Assembly (NCBI GenBank): GCA_026929865.2
Contig: CM049404.1
Span: 8,029,501-8,093,500, forward strand
Reading direction: 5' to 3'
Origin: Hyperoplus lanceolatus
Lineage: Eukaryota > Chordata > Actinopteri > Uranoscopiformes > Ammodytidae
Length of the DNA: 64,000 nt
Shown: piece after piece, positions 10,101 to 23,234 of the stretch
Position numbering within the stretch: the stretch's first letter is position 1
Layout: every line of letters starts with the position of its first letter
The notes under the pieces: generated by a model
What the model saw: only the letters and a program-made list of their open reading frames with translations
The model's database searches: none
Told to the model about the DNA's origin: nothing
Made by a program: the position numbers and the translations under genes

Positions 10101-11961
10101 TAACATCCAATCTAATGGCATATCCAGTATGTGTGATTATGAAAGTTTATAGAAGATGATATACAAGACTGATCTTTATGTGCCTCATCTAGGTCCTTCC
10201 ATACCTTTTTTCCCCTTCAGTTGTCCTTATGTTCCTTCTTTGCATAGTTTCTCTATGCTTTTTCAGCTGTCCTCCAGATGTCACTCATTCTTAAAAAGCG
10301 AAGTGGAGAGAAATAGCATGGAACTGTTTGAGAGCCTTCTGTATTTCCTCTCCCTCACTGCTAATGGTCTGTGTCACACACCAGTGGACTGATGAACTTC
10401 GGGGTACTTCAGGTCAGTGCTAATATTTAATACATTCATTTTATATTACTTTAAATTCCTAACCTTGTCTGGGTTAAAATCCTTCAGAAATAAAATGATG
10501 GGTTGTAGCAGGTCTGTGAGACAAGATGATCAATGTAAGTTGTACATATCTGCAAATCAATATTACTGTCTAATCCTATCATGCGGTTTCTATCAGGATT
10601 TCAACAGCTCAGAGGAGCATTGATATAAAACTTTTTGAAATGCCAGTCGGAATGAAATTCATGTCCAAATTTTACAGCAACCAAACTGTAGGAGAAAAGA
10701 CATTATTTACTTTGGGTTAGGGACAATTTTGCATGAAATATGATGATCCAGTGAAGAAGTAAGGAGATTAAAATGTTGAATACAATTTTTTAATTTTTCT
10801 TATTGGTTATGTTACACAACTCAAAAGCAGATTGTGTGTCTTCTAAAGGTCCTGAACTGAACATCACAAATAGAACAATTACTTTTTAATAAATATGTCA
10901 GAAAAAAACTATTCATAAAATCCTACTTCCCATTTCCGAGTGCTTTTAAGACTTGAATTGATTTAAGACGTTTTAAAACCATCTAAGGCCTTGTTCTTAG
11001 AAAAATAAATTAAATAAATGATTACTGCAAGTAATGACTGCAATAAATGGTTCTGATTCAATTAAGAGAGCGGCACAGATAAGTCAGTTAATTACCTTAA
11101 TATTAACACCATTAGTGGAATATTTCCCCATGGTTAAGGTCACTAGCGGCAATTGGCATGTAGCCCCGATAGCAGACCATACAGGCAATTAGTGGAACTG
11201 CTAAATTTCATGGAGCGAAGATGGTAACTGAGCAATACTGGTTCATGTCTTCAGTAATCTTCCTAATTAGCTAAAAAACCAAAAACAATGACGGAACTAA
11301 AACTTTAATTATCCTGCAAAAGCTCATTATTAGTAACATAAAATAACAATAAGGAGGATTAGCCTATGTTGGGGTCTTTTTCTGAAATTATTATGAATAC
11401 AAAAGATGGCATTTAGCGAATATGTTTATCCATGTGTCCCTGTGTATGTATCTGTAATGTTATTTTATTTGGGGGGGATTTTGAGCTACATTGTGTAGCC
11501 TAACAGCATCAATAGAAGCCATTGTGTCAGTGGATGGTGTCATTTTCAACCAACTAAGACCTCCTCATTCATTATATAGATTATTTGTGTGTCTTGTCTT
11601 TAGAATGAGTGGGTATGCTCTGATAACATGACTGTGGACTCTATGAATTGGAATGTATTTGTGAAATGATGTCCTGTTGACATACATATGAGCAACATCT
11701 TCAAAACCCTACTTGTTCAAATGATGTCATTTCACCACTATGAATCGGCACACAGTAGATTCACATTGGTATACTCTCTAAGTAAATAATCAATAACTAG
11801 AATATATCACACATTAATTTAAAATCCATGAAAGTTCCAGTCAATATTACTGGAGTATATTGTAACTTTGTGAATCTGTGTAAACTTTTCTAAGTAGCCT
11901 ATAATTAGTCCCTGTAAAGCGAAGGCTAATCGTTGTTTGATTTATGGTGTCTCTCCCACAG
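7196..11961. other. Intergenic DNA downstream of dalrd3
   Basis: The first part is presumably the dalrd3 3' UTR, of unknown length. It includes the fish repeat at 7560-7875. The remainder is AT-rich with many short open frames but no splice-supported or recognisable coding. The segment 11040-11300 is rich in TAAT/AATTA motifs in a mixed-composition context and could be a conserved non-coding element. This is inference only. Confidence 0.5.
7560..7875 (+). repeat. Common percomorph interspersed repeat (AGCTTAGCATAAAGA family)
   Basis: CAGTTAGCTTAGCTTAGCAT, GGAAGCAGGGGGAAAGAGCT and AGCTCTGTCCAAAGATAAAA are the signature words of a very abundant fish repeat. The later words TCCTCTAAAGCTCACTCATT and GGTTATGTGCCAGATTTCTG follow in the expected order. 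I do not know its class with certainty; it may be a SINE or a non-autonomous DNA element. Confidence 0.65.
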
Positions 11962-12023
11962 ATAGGCTACCTTCCACCTGTTCTGGCTGTCGGCTTCTTC
12001 TTCCAAGTTTTTCTTCCAAGACG
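11962..12023 (+). other. Orphan exon-like segment (62 bp)
   Basis: Pyrimidine-rich acceptor GTGTCTCTCCCACAG, a 62-bp open stretch reading IGYLPPVLAVGFFFQVFLPR, and consensus donor GTGAGTAG. The hydrophobic reading could be a membrane helix. No partner exons were found on either side, so it may be chance or an exon of an unrecognised or non-coding transcript. Confidence 0.2.
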
Positions 12024-12391
12024 GTGAGTAGAGTGAGAGTGAGAAATGGTCTGAGCCCACGCAGTCATGATGCATGGCCCTGCCAACACAGCACACACAA
12101 ACTGTAATTGGCCAACTTTCTCAGCAACATCTAAAGCCACATTATTTGATCAGCCTGAATTGCTTTACCCTTTGAATGCTTGCTGGGTTAAATCTATATG
12201 CATTAACAAAGAGCAACAAACCAACATTTTGATTTGAAATGACATGACATTTACTGTAGAGCGCTTTGAATAATGAGTGGCAAATGATAAATGCGGCGAG
12301 GCCAAAGAGCAGTTTAATGATGTCTATCCTCCTTCCCACAACCTGCTCTGACCTGCAGTAATGAACTGCAGTTGGTTAGAGAAATTCAAAT

Positions 12392-12535
<144 letters not shown>

Positions 12536-12607
12536 TTAAAGCTCCTTTTTCATTTTACTAAAGGATGAGACTGCAGTGATGTTAATGGGTCACTGAGGCT
12601 GAAGCTG

Positions 12608-12675
12608 AATGCTACAGTGTGTAATATCGGAGTACTAAACGGCATGTACTGGTGAAATTCTAGATTACAATGTTC
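12608..12675 (+). repeat. Fragment related to the 29.9-kb TTAA MITE
   Basis: CTACAGTGTGTAATATCGG, then GTGAAATTCTAGATTACAA, parallels the first ~70 bases of the MITE at 29937 (TACAGTGTGTAATTTCGG ... GTGAGATTCTAGTTTGCAA). Only one end is seen. Confidence 0.45.
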
Positions 12676-13019
12676 CTTTGCTAATCCTTTTATTTACTGA
12701 AGCTACGGTGGCCTTCAAGGATGATTTGAAAGCTTCAGACAGAGCCAAAGACCCACTATAATATAAATATTTATAGTGAATAAATAAAATATATAAATGC
12801 ATCCAAGAAGCATTCAATCAATAAATAAAACTGCTGAAAGCCATTTATGCTCATGGGCCTAGTTTCTTGTTTACACGCGTAGTGTTCTCATCCTTGTGTT
12901 TATAGCCTTCGTGGTTTACACATGGTACAAAGTCACATGAGATACACTCAAATTCTATTTCAGCTTTCTTCCTCTACGCCTTTAAAATTTCAACTATTTA
13001 AAAAAACAAAAAAAAAAAA

Positions 13020-13183
13020 ACACACACGTGTGTGTTTTCATCACTTGCGAGGACATTACATAGACTTACATTCATTTCCTAGAGACTTGCCCTAACAAAA
13101 ACCACTACTTCCCTATCCCTTACCCTAACCTAAACTTAAACCTAAGTCTACCCTCACCCTAAAATATCATTATTGCGTTAAGG

Positions 13184-13228
<45 letters not shown>
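13020..13228. repeat. Degenerate CCCTAA-like repeat plus (CA)22
   Basis: CACACACGTGTGTG (a palindrome), then GCGAGGACATTACATAGACT and several CCCTAACCTAAA/CCTTACCCTAACC-like words to about 13165, then CA repeats at 13185-13228. The GAGGACATTACATAGAC phrase is known to me as part of a dispersed fish repeat ending in degenerate CCCTAA words. It is not a true interstitial telomere array. Confidence 0.55.
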
Positions 13229-13231
<3 letters not shown>

Positions 13232-15549
13232 CTCTGTCTGCCGCAGATGGGGACAGGTGGGGTTAAGTCTCCACGGGGTAAGTTCAGGGGTCCTGTGTGT
13301 GTGTCCACAGATGCACAGAGTCAGGTGATAAACGAGGTCACTGCTGGATTTTTCTCATTTGGGGAATCAAATCTACACAGCTGTTTCCAGAGCTCTTCAC
13401 TCAATGTTTCTGCATATTTACACAAGTTATATTCACGGTGTGAATATTTGAATTAAGCATGGCTGCTTGGCAAATGCTCTCAGTGCTGTTTGATTCAGTT
13501 TCCTCTACATTTGTGAAAATATAAGCACAGCACAAAAGCGTATTTATGAACAGTATATGAATATTTACTTACATGAGTACTTTATGCATGTCTTTTTTCT
13601 TGTTGTGTGGGCTGTTCTTGCTGTGTTTATTGCCCAAGTATTGTAATGTGTGGGTCTGATCTCTCCCTCACAAATCATGACAACAACCAAACAAATAGAA
13701 GGCTTGTAGAGTGGTGATGCAATGTGACTGCAGTGCAGCAGGTTCACCACTCAGTGGCGATGTTGGGTCAGGTTTTAAACCCGCTGACAGCCAACCTTGA
13801 ACTCTGCCAAACACACTGCAAAAAAAGCTACTTCTGGTTGATATACAGTAGTCTGTTACATGTGGCAAACCATGCGGGTCGCGCATCGGCCTGCATAGCC
13901 ACATGAAATGGCACCAACGTAACCCTCCATAATAACCCAGCTCAAGTGGAGCAACGTCATCATCGAATACGATGGACAGCCATAAGCAAGCAAGCAACTC
14001 AGCTGTATACATCAATAATTTTCTTTTAGTTTTAAATGCACTTACAAGGGTTTGTATACATATTTTGACGCTAAGATCACTTACTGTATATATATTAAAA
14101 ATACACACGCTCACTCATTTAAATATGAGTCAAGAAAGTGTTTTAAAACCGTTTGAATGATAATTTTATAATTTCATTGTTCATATAATTTATAAAAAAC
14201 ACGAAGAAGTAGCTGGATATTAGCATCAGTGGTTTTGAAAGTATGAGTAAGTGCTGGCTACAGGATGCTAACATATGTCTCTTCATACCAATAACTCTTT
14301 TGGTTTCAGGGTTATTTACTCCTGTTTATTTTTGTATCAGCCCTAATTAACTACATCACATCTGTCTCCAGAGAGCACAGATTACTCTTCTTTTAATAGT
14401 TGTAAGGTTGTAGTTTTTTTCATGTTGGGAATACCCCATAATATCAAACTAACATGTTAACATTAAGGTGTATTATGATCAGAGAAGTGGAAGAAATATT
14501 AACAATTGATTTTCAATTCATAATAAAGCCTTCAAAGATGTAGACTGACTGCTGAATAAAAAAAACAAAATAATTTTGAAGCTGTGGTTCTGTTTCACAA
14601 ACATAAAAGCTTTTTGGAAAGTAATTTGCCAATTAAAATTCTGTGCACACCTTACAAGCACTTAGAGGAATGCGGAACACAAGCCTGGCACCCAGTGTGC
14701 CACTTGAAAAATAATTCCAAGCCATTTCATTTTATCCATTTTTGAATGGCTTAACCACAAATGTCTCCTTCAACACTATTTTCGAATGAATCTTAACATA
14801 ATCATTGATCACTTTGCCGTATATGTTTTGGATGGCAAACTTCAGTCGTTACAATGCTGACTTCACAGAAAGCCAACTGAAACATGCTTGAAGTCAATGC
14901 ACCTTCAGACTGGGTTACAGTCAGCTTAATTACAATGGATCTCTCTTTTTTGCAGTGCAATCAGGGCAGTTCCAGAAGGCTTTATCCTTTTCATCTCCCA
15001 AACCACCAATCAGAAACTCCCCTCTGCAAGACCCCCGCTTTGCTTGTCAATCACTCCCCCCGGGCGGTAGGTTGGAGAGAGACAAAAGAGGGAAGAGAGC
15101 CAGAGAAAGGGAGATGGGATAATACAGGAGGAGGGAGGGGGGGTATGTGGCTTTGGTGGGTGGATGTGAAAGTGGTTGAGGAAAAAGAAACACAGGGACG
15201 GGATGTTTGAGAGAGCGGAGCATGTAAGCGTAATCACCCAGAGTGGATCCACTGCTGTCTTGAAGAGAGATGAATGAATGGGGTCAGGGACGCCCCTGAG
15301 AATAAAGGAGAGGGAGAGATGAAGAGAGAGGGAAGGCTGGATAGAGTGAGAGAGAGAGAGAGGGATATAACAGAATAGAGTGTGGGATGGGAGTATACGC
15401 TTGAGGTGGAAATGGACCGAGGGCGACGGCAGCAAGGAGAGGAATAGAGAGGCAAGTGTGGAAAAGACGGGTTGTTCTATGCAGGGCAAGTTGATTGACG
15501 GTCAATCACAGCTTGTACATTTTGGTGTTCAGACTTCAGCTGTTTCAGG
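13229..15549. other. Intergenic, no gene seen
   Basis: AT-rich to 14900. From about 15060 to 15440 the + strand becomes strongly purine-rich (GAGAGAGAGAGAG and GGAGGAGGGAGG words), giving false serine/leucine-rich frames on the - strand. No splice-supported coding found. Confidence 0.5.
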
Positions 15550-16067
15550 TTAAAGGTCAGTCGCCTATTATGCAAAATTCACTTTTTTATGGGTTTTCAC
15601 TATTTATATGGTCCCCTGTGGGGTTAGAATCCCAAAGTATGAGAACAAAACGACTCTTTTTTTCTCCACATCCTTCTTTTTGAAAAACTATGTTCAGAAA
15701 CCCCAGTCAGATTAATTTCCCCATATGACGTCATAAGGGGGAAACCACTCCCCCTTATTACCATCCGAATTAGCAATACCTCCAACTGTGATAAGCACAG
15801 CCCCAGATACCCTTGACTCTAACTGGCAGTAAGATTCAAACAGGCAGTTACATTTAAGGGCGGATGAGATCAGACTGGGCTTTTTGGAAGGCGGGGCCTA
15901 AAGAAACAGGCTCTAAAATGGAGCATTTCAGACAGAGGCTCAAAAGAGAAGATTCAGCAATTGCACTGGGAGAAATAGGATGGGTTTTAATTTACACTAC
16001 AACATGAAAACTGTTTCGACTTACCCAAATTACAACCTCAGAATGGGGCATAATATGTTACCTTTAA
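15550..16067. mobile_element. TTAA-flanked MITE (518 bp)
   Basis: The left end is TTAAAGGTCAGTCGCCTATT followed by ATGCAAAATTCACTTTTT. The right end inverted reads TTAAAGGTAACATATTATGC. TTAA at both ends (15550-15553, 16064-16067) fits a piggyBac-type target duplication. There is no transposase. It resembles a common fish MITE whose ends contain a CCTATTATGCAAAAT word. Confidence 0.75.
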
Positions 16068-16894
16068 ATCACTAAACAACCGTTCAACATTTAAACAAAT
16101 AAAAATGAGAGAAGGGTGAGAGAGCATGAGACAAAGGCTAACTTGGTTGGAAGACTGGGAAGGGATGGGGGGAGATTATGAACGGAGGGGAGTGAGTGAA
16201 GAGGTAAGGGAAGACAGGAGATGAGAAGAGTGAGAAATTGAAAAATGTACCGAGAGCTGCTATAAACTGCGGGAATACATTTCTAGGGTTCTACAAAGCG
16301 AAAAGTTTCACCTTGAGTGCTATTCTTTGTGTTTGTAAGCACACAGACTCAAGACGGCAGTGAGCTAAGCACAAGATGTAATGACAGTACAGTAGGCTAA
16401 GGCGGGCTGTGAAAGAGTTATCCCCTTCACCCATCGCACCAGACAGCAGATTTATCTACACGATGCAAAGATGCAGCCGGCTGAGACTCCCCGCATCATC
16501 CAGGCCCCTCTTCTGACAAATTCATGTCAACAGATTTAACCCACTACTGAGAAACGCAGCGTAACTCACATCTCCACACCGCGGAAGCCAATAAGACGCT
16601 GTATATTTGAGCTGGTTTTCCCTCCTCCACATGCCAAAGAGTTCTTTATTGACTCAGCAGAATCACTCAGAGAGAGAGAGTAGAGGAATATGTTGGAAAG
16701 GCTGAAGCAGTCAGGCTAGGTGGTGAACCGCATACCATACAGCTGGTTTGCTCAGCCCATACACTCTACATTATAAATGTAAATGCTTGTGAATTGCATC
16801 CTCCTGACTGGATATAAGTTCCCCCCTGTGAGGAATTATCCTTAAAGTCAGAATAGGCCTGTTTCAATGTTGATATGGGTCACCCAGTATTGTT

Positions 16895-16926
<32 letters not shown>

Positions 16927-19900
16927 TCCTGTTTAAGTGTCATGTATTGTTAAGAGAGTGTAAGTGGTATATTAGTATTCAGCCTTTGACGTGCATTTGT
17001 TGAGGGATTATTTTCAGTAGATTAATATGCATTTGGTGCACTGGTGTTGTATCTATGGCTGCAGGGCATTATGAACATAGTAAGGGGGTCCCAGAGTAAG
17101 AATTTACATAGATGATGGTCAATAAACACTGCTATACCCTTGATGTGTCACACCCCTATGATTCCCCCCCTCCCATGCACCTGGCTCAAAATCTTTGATG
17201 ACGTACGAGCTCTGCTGTGCCTCTGAAGGCCGCTGTGCAGGCCTTGAAAATAGCTTGATTAAAAGTTTAGGATTTTTTTCTCCAATTTGTTATTAACAGT
17301 ATTATTAATAAGCTGATATTTATACCACAACAGGCGATGTATCGTGATTTATTGGGAGACATTCAGCACCCCTGTATAGCCTGAATAGAATTATGCTTTT
17401 TTTTTTCATAACCACATTTTGCAACTATTAGAAATCGGGCTCCTTCCGTTGAATAGCTAAATAGACTAATAGACAATTATGTGTCAGATATGGTTTTTAG
17501 CTTACATTTCAATTACCTCGTTTAAAAAGCTATTTAAATTATTTCTGTTCCTCCTCCCTCATTTAGCTATGTCATTTATCATTTGTAATAAGCAATTATT
17601 TTACATTCAAAAGTTGAACTGCTTGACACATGATATCGCCTACTTCACTGAAACATCCATTCTCAGTGTAAGTACGGTGCATATTGGACCCAGACTGGCT
17701 TTGAAACTAGCCGTGATGTGTGACGTAAGTGTAGTCTTTGTACTGTAGAATGGGGCAGGGCTGCACACATGCCTCCACCACTTTCTAACAGCCACTTCAA
17801 AAAATGTCTGAGAACAAGCATACGTGGATTTGGCATAAACACACTTATCACTGTGCTTGGATGGTTTTATAGGAGGATGAGAGTGAGACTGAAGGAAGGC
17901 TGCGTATATAACTGTTGCTGCCAATGTGGAATAATCTCCCAACTGCAGACTCTCAGCACTCTGCAGGATTCAACATGTGGAGTATTTTGTGAACCGTGCC
18001 CCTTTTAATTAATTTTCGGAAAGAGAAAAAAAAAACAGTCGCAAATGCGGCTTGTCGAGTGCAGCAGCGGTGTAAGTGACAGGCAGGAGATTGACCAAGA
18101 TGGAGGAGGGGATATTGGTCAGAAGAAAAGAGGGCCTGTGTTACACAATAATTGAATAAATTGAGAATTGAATTAAATTAAATCGTATAAATTAGGATTC
18201 TGGGTATACATAATTGCTGTGAACTGAGGTTGCTTGCTCAAGGCTATCTGGTGTAGTGGAGACAGGGTGGAGTGGGGGGCGGAGGAGAGGAGGCGGCGGT
18301 GAAGCTCTGCCCTTGGGAGAAATTATTCTGCAATTTTTTGTTCTTTTATATAGGCGTCAAACGACAAAGGAGCGGCCTGTCATCCATTCATTAGAGAGTA
18401 AATGAAGGTTAAAGGAGATATCCATCTAAAGAAATTCAAAAAACGCACACTCCTGTGCCCTTTATTTCATTGGCATATTCGCACCGACAACATGAGGTTT
18501 TCTTGGACATATTAAATATTAGTCATCCAGCTACAGTATGAGACTTGGGCGTTCTAAAATATTCTGAGCTGACCCCTTTTGAGATGCAATTTTGCACAAA
18601 TGTTTACCAGGCACACAGGTAGAAATCCATCATAAAATAAAATGATTTCTAATAGAACAGTAACATAACATAGCCCAGAATTCAAATCAGTCACAAGGAA
18701 AGTTTGTATTTTTGTACGGGCCAGAGCCTGATTCAAACACATGTTGAAGAAATCTTAATACTTTCTTAATCATTATAGCCTAATGTATGCAGAAAAAGAA
18801 CTGATTGCATAGACATAATCTCAAGCCTATGGTTTGAGTGCAGCAGACATTAACAAGCAATGTACAAAAGAAAATGGATACTGAAGAAGTAATTAAGCCC
18901 AAGGAATATTTTGGCAGAAGGGCTAATTAAACTACATTTTCTTTTTCGCAACTTGCCATAGTATAACTTTTAAAAAAAAAATATATATATATATAGATTA
19001 TAATTAAAACCTTGGAACATTAGGAAAGACTGTAATGTGCCACCCTTTTTACCGCTCATGATTTCTCTAGGGCTGCTGTGCTCTACACATCTGTTAACAG
19101 GGTCTGGGGAGACATAGCCAGATTTCTACCTGTCTGAGTTAATCCATGGTCGCCATCCTCAAGAGGAACCGTTTGGCAAGATAAAGATTTGCTCCTGTGT
19201 CAGCCATCATAACATTTAAGGAACGCATCAGTGTACAGACAGAGGGTGGTGTATGCTGTGCAGATTGTAAAGTCCCCTGAGGGAAAGCTATTTGTGATAC
19301 TGGGCTGTTACAGTATTGAATGGAAAATTAATGAATAAATGAGCCCAAATTGAAAGAGTAACCCCCAACACTTAATGTTGAGATCAGTGAATCTGAAGGT
19401 ATTGGCTTAGTGTATCACTGCAGTCAGTCAACAACTCACTTGTCGGGTGGAGATTTAGGGTCGATAGTGGGTCAGACTTGCTGTTGCTCCTTGATTAGCT
19501 GCTGTTAAGAAGGAACTGTAGGATTTCCCTCTTAACTTTGGATCACTTCTGTCACTTCTGGTGCACACCACTGACAATACAACACACCCACGAGGAATGA
19601 ATGCATTGTGTGTTAACCAACTTTGCCTTTTCAAAGGATTAGTTATAAGGCCAAAGTCAGTAAATATTCAGTACATTCATTCCTTAGGAGATTATGTTGT
19701 TTAGTCCTTGCAACCTGACGTTTAACGTGTGTGCGTGTGCGTGTGCGTGTGTGTGTGTTTGTGTTTGGGCATCAGTTAACTGGGTCCCTCCCTCCCACAA
19801 CGGAGATGGCCACATTTAATCTGATAAACTCTCGATGCAACAGCTGTCACCCAGACCTGGCCTGTCTATGACCCAATCTCCCGGCCTATACCCTGCCTCT

Positions 19901-20120
19901 CTCGCTATAGCTCTCTCTCCCCTCTTCCTCTCCATCTCTACGTCTCTACTCCATATATGGGCCTCTTTCAGTATATCAGTGTGTGCATATAAGCATACAG
20001 GAAAACACACATAAGCATATAAGCGTGCCCTTAGAGTGCATGTTGCTACACACACAGACGCACACACTGGTCCATTATCCATCTCATCCCTAAATCAGCA
20101 GCTTAGGTTCTGGTTCGATA

Positions 20121-20123
<3 letters not shown>
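16068..20123. other. Intergenic, no gene seen
   Basis: Mixed-composition DNA. It includes a (GACA)n tract at 16895-16926, a purine-rich segment at about 16105-16260, and a phrase at about 17925-17995 (CCAATGTGGAATAATCTCCC) that could be a decayed LINE reading FWNNLP-like. No reliable gene. Confidence 0.45.
16895..16926. repeat. (GACA)8 microsatellite
   Basis: Eight perfect tetranucleotide units. Bkm/GATA-GACA type repeats are of interest in fish genomes, but this one is short. Confidence 0.9.

Positions 20124-20173
<50 letters not shown>
20124..20173. repeat. (CT)n microsatellite, about 25 units
   Basis: Perfect CT dinucleotides immediately after AAAG. Confidence 0.95.
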
Positions 20174-20175
<2 letters not shown>

Positions 20176-21573
20176 ATAACAAAGAAAAACAAACACTGAT
20201 CCACCTAGAATTGTTTGATGTTATTTTGTTGGTGCAGATATTCTGATACAGATTGAATGAATATGAGTGTGCAGCATAGATAAACCGTGTACGTCTGAAG
20301 GATACTTTAGGCAACTCTGGAACACAATGTTTATTGTTTTGGAGACTGAACCCTTGACCCGCTCATTATGGGGTGTCACTGGCTCAATCAAAGTCCCTAT
20401 TCTCCCAGTAAGCTTAACTCATCTCTGCTTTTAGATTACACTGGCATGAAGTAATCCATGCCTTTTTATAAGATGGATGAGGAGGTTTTGTTCTGCAACA
20501 TTAGGTACTGTATAGATAAACAATCCTACCCTGCTCCCAATCTATCCATGCTTACTGTTGTTTTATTACTGTACCATTTAAACCTAATGGCCTGCAAAGT
20601 CATTTGACTGTTACTGTAAGTCAGACTCCCACCCTGTCTGTAATATGTCGAGCCTTAACACATCAAGAAAGTAGACCTTGCAATGCAGAATATTTATCAC
20701 ATGTATGCCTCCTCAAGGTAGAGAGTGAATGAATGAATCTCCATGATTGAATATCAAGTGAAGCTTGCTGTAAGGTCTTTATTTTTTTATGCTGCATATC
20801 AAATTCTAATCATTACTAATTTATTTTTAGTTAGTTCTGCTTTTTTATTATGGAAAAGTAAAGGAACATTTGCATACCTCATCCCAAATATTGCACAAAT
20901 GAAAACTTGAGGGCACAGACAAAAACATTTTTACACGTAGAAAGTGATTTAATGAGACAATCAACAACTCCTAGTGGCCCCATTTCACATCTGTTTTTGC
21001 AGCTTGGAAAGCAGAAACTGTTTTTTTAATGTTTTCACTTGTTTTTTGTCTGAGTAAGGTGAACTAGGCGAACTGCACACGTCCCAATGCAGACGCTACC
21101 AAAATACAAGCACAGCGCTCTGTTTATTTACACCGAGCAAGCTGGGAAATTTCAAAACTTGAAAGGTTTAGGGTTGGATTCCTGGATGTGAGGAGAAGGC
21201 AATAAGTGAAATACTGGAAATCAACAGAGTAAAAGTAGCATTGGCAGTTCAGTGGGGGACACAAACAAGGTTTTTTAGCAGCTCTCTGAGTAACGGTAGT
21301 AACCTGCTCTTATTCCATTTCACTCTTTTTGTACTGATAAAACTTTCTGCACTGAATTTGAAATGGCATTTTGCCTATAAAGCCATGTCATTAAAGAAAT
21401 AGTTCAGCATTGAGTACATTTTTATGAAGAAATGGGCATAGGTCGCTTGTCCAGGTTGGCGTAGCTCACACACTGGTAGTCACACGTACCTGTGTGATTG
21501 TTGGGACTTCATTTTTAATTTATTTACCACAATATGGTGAGGTCTATATTTTTTACACATTATGTCATTATAG

Positions 21574-21643
21574 AATCAAATACATACCAGAAAGAAAGCA
21601 GACGTCAGGTATTGCCTGGTTTCCTTCCAGTATGTATTTGATT
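21574..21643. repeat. 70-nt stem-loop with about 28-bp imperfect stem
   Basis: The left arm AATCAAATACATAC continues CAGAAAGAAAGCAG. The right arm inverted reads AATCAAATACATAC then TGGAAGGAAACCAG. The first 14 bp pair perfectly and the next 14 with four mismatches, around a short loop. Length is in the range of a pre-miRNA, but I recognise no known miRNA, and it may be a small palindromic MITE relic. Confidence 0.55.
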
Positions 21644-22100
21644 AGCCAAATTTTGCTCAAGTTCAATGAGACGCTGCAAAATCTGCCAGTTTCCAACCCA
21701 TAGTTAAATTGCCTTTTGAATTCCTTTTATGTTGCTGTAACTCCAAAAATGCACTCGCAAGCCCCCTGCCAACACGCACACACACACACACAGATGCACA
21801 ATGGCTTTGAAGACTGCACGCACGCATGCTAATGCACTTGTATCTCTTTCACCATCAAATACAACTCCACACGCAAACACTCCTATCAAAGTGCACATCC
21901 AGCATTAGTGATTGGGTAGGAGCAGCGGGGAGTCGAGCGGTGTGTGCGAGTCTGTAAGGAACCCCCATTGAGCCGATAGCACGCCACAGTTTGGGGTTTT
22001 GTGCGAGTGCATGTGAAGGGTGGAGGCTTCTGATAAACTGCCCTCATACAGTACATTTCATCAAGCTTAGGGCTGTTTACACACAAACACAAACCCAAAC

Positions 22101-22600
22101 ACACACACACATACACCCGCCCACTTTAAAGACGAAGCCTATCCCACATTCCCTCAGTAAAACATACACCTTGAGATCAGAGCAATGGGCAAAGAGCGAG
22201 AACAGTGAAGGAAAAGGCAGACTAGAAGAAAAAAGTGTTTTGGATGCCAACAATTGGGCTAAATGTAATCCTGTAGCTTAATGACATGGATTTCCCCAGT
22301 CTCATTAAATCACATTCTTCATAAAAAAAGAGGTGTTTGTGTCCTGAAGTATTCATTTGAGCTAAATTCGGGGTGAGGTATGTAAATGTTCTTCTTACAT
22401 AATCACTAAAATAAATAACTAACCATAAATAAGCACTGAATATTAATTGATATGCAGAAAATGCCTCACAGCGAGCTTCACTTGATATTAAAGCATGTTG
22501 ATTCATTTGCAACCTTGAGGAGGTATACATGGGGTAAATCTTCTAAATGCAAGACACACACACATGTTCTGGTGACAGACAGTACTGAAATATCATTGGC
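22101..22600 (+). repeat. Local duplication, copy A (partner at 24637-24945)
   Basis: Shared words in the same order as in copy B: CCCACTTTAAAGA, TTCCCTCAGTAAAACAT, CACCTTGAGATCA, GGGGTGAGGTATGT, AAATAAATAACTAAC and GAAATATCATTGGC. Copy A has about 100 bp more in its middle. Roughly 80-85% identity by eye in alignable parts. Confidence 0.75.
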
Positions 22601-23125
22601 CCCAGTGACACAGTGCAAATATCAGGCATGGCTTATTAGAGCAGGTCTTCCTCGAGTCCCAGTTACATGGCTCAGTAACAGCAGGCACCAACGTCCTCAC
22701 AGCTGGAGGCTGCAGAGTGGAGACAAGGCCCAGCCAACCTGTCTGCTTGACTGTCACGTTCCACTTGAACCTGACTTGAATAGGTCCCGTCAGTTAATGG
22801 AGGTCTCTGCTCTCACACACTAGCTCTCTCTTCTTTTCCCCTTCTCTTCTCTTCTCTTCTCTTCCTTCATTTATTATTTTCTGAACGTCCAATGCACATC
22901 TTTAAAATGGTCACCATCAGAAATGATATAAAACAGATAGAATCAGCAAGTCTTCAACCGTATAGCCACTGTTAGGAAAAATTTTGACGATGGAAAAATA
23001 TTTTATCTGACAAATGATGTCAGTACTAATAGACACTGATGTCAATTACAAACGTAACATTGTGTCCTCTATTCACAAACAAACACACACTCACTCAATC
23101 ACATGCTCGCTCGCACGCACACACG

Positions 23126-23128
<3 letters not shown>

Positions 23129-23215
<87 letters not shown>

Positions 23216-23234
23216 CTCTCTCTCTTTCTCTCAA
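23129..23234. repeat. (CA)42 followed by (CT)n
   Basis: Compound microsatellite. Imperfect CA/CG units begin at about 23113. Confidence 0.95.

Noticed and set aside
13085-13165. Interstitial telomere (CCCTAA) array
   Set aside because: The words are degenerate and irregular and belong to a dispersed fish repeat phrase. No run of perfect CCCTAA units.
14884-15489. Serine/leucine-rich and glycine/glutamate-rich frames on both strands near 15.0-15.5 kb
   Set aside because: They come from a purine-rich strand segment with GA repeats. No splice or domain support.
17769-18008. 79-codon frame and a WNNLP-like phrase suggesting a LINE relic
   Set aside because: Only one short phrase matches by eye, too little to annotate an element.
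21385-21420. ATTAAAGAAATAGTTCAGC resembling a fish MITE terminus
   Set aside because: No inverted partner end was found within about 2 kb.
23113-23234. Regularly spaced repeats suggesting a CRISPR-like array
   Set aside because: Simple CA/CT dinucleotides in a vertebrate genome; there are no spacers.
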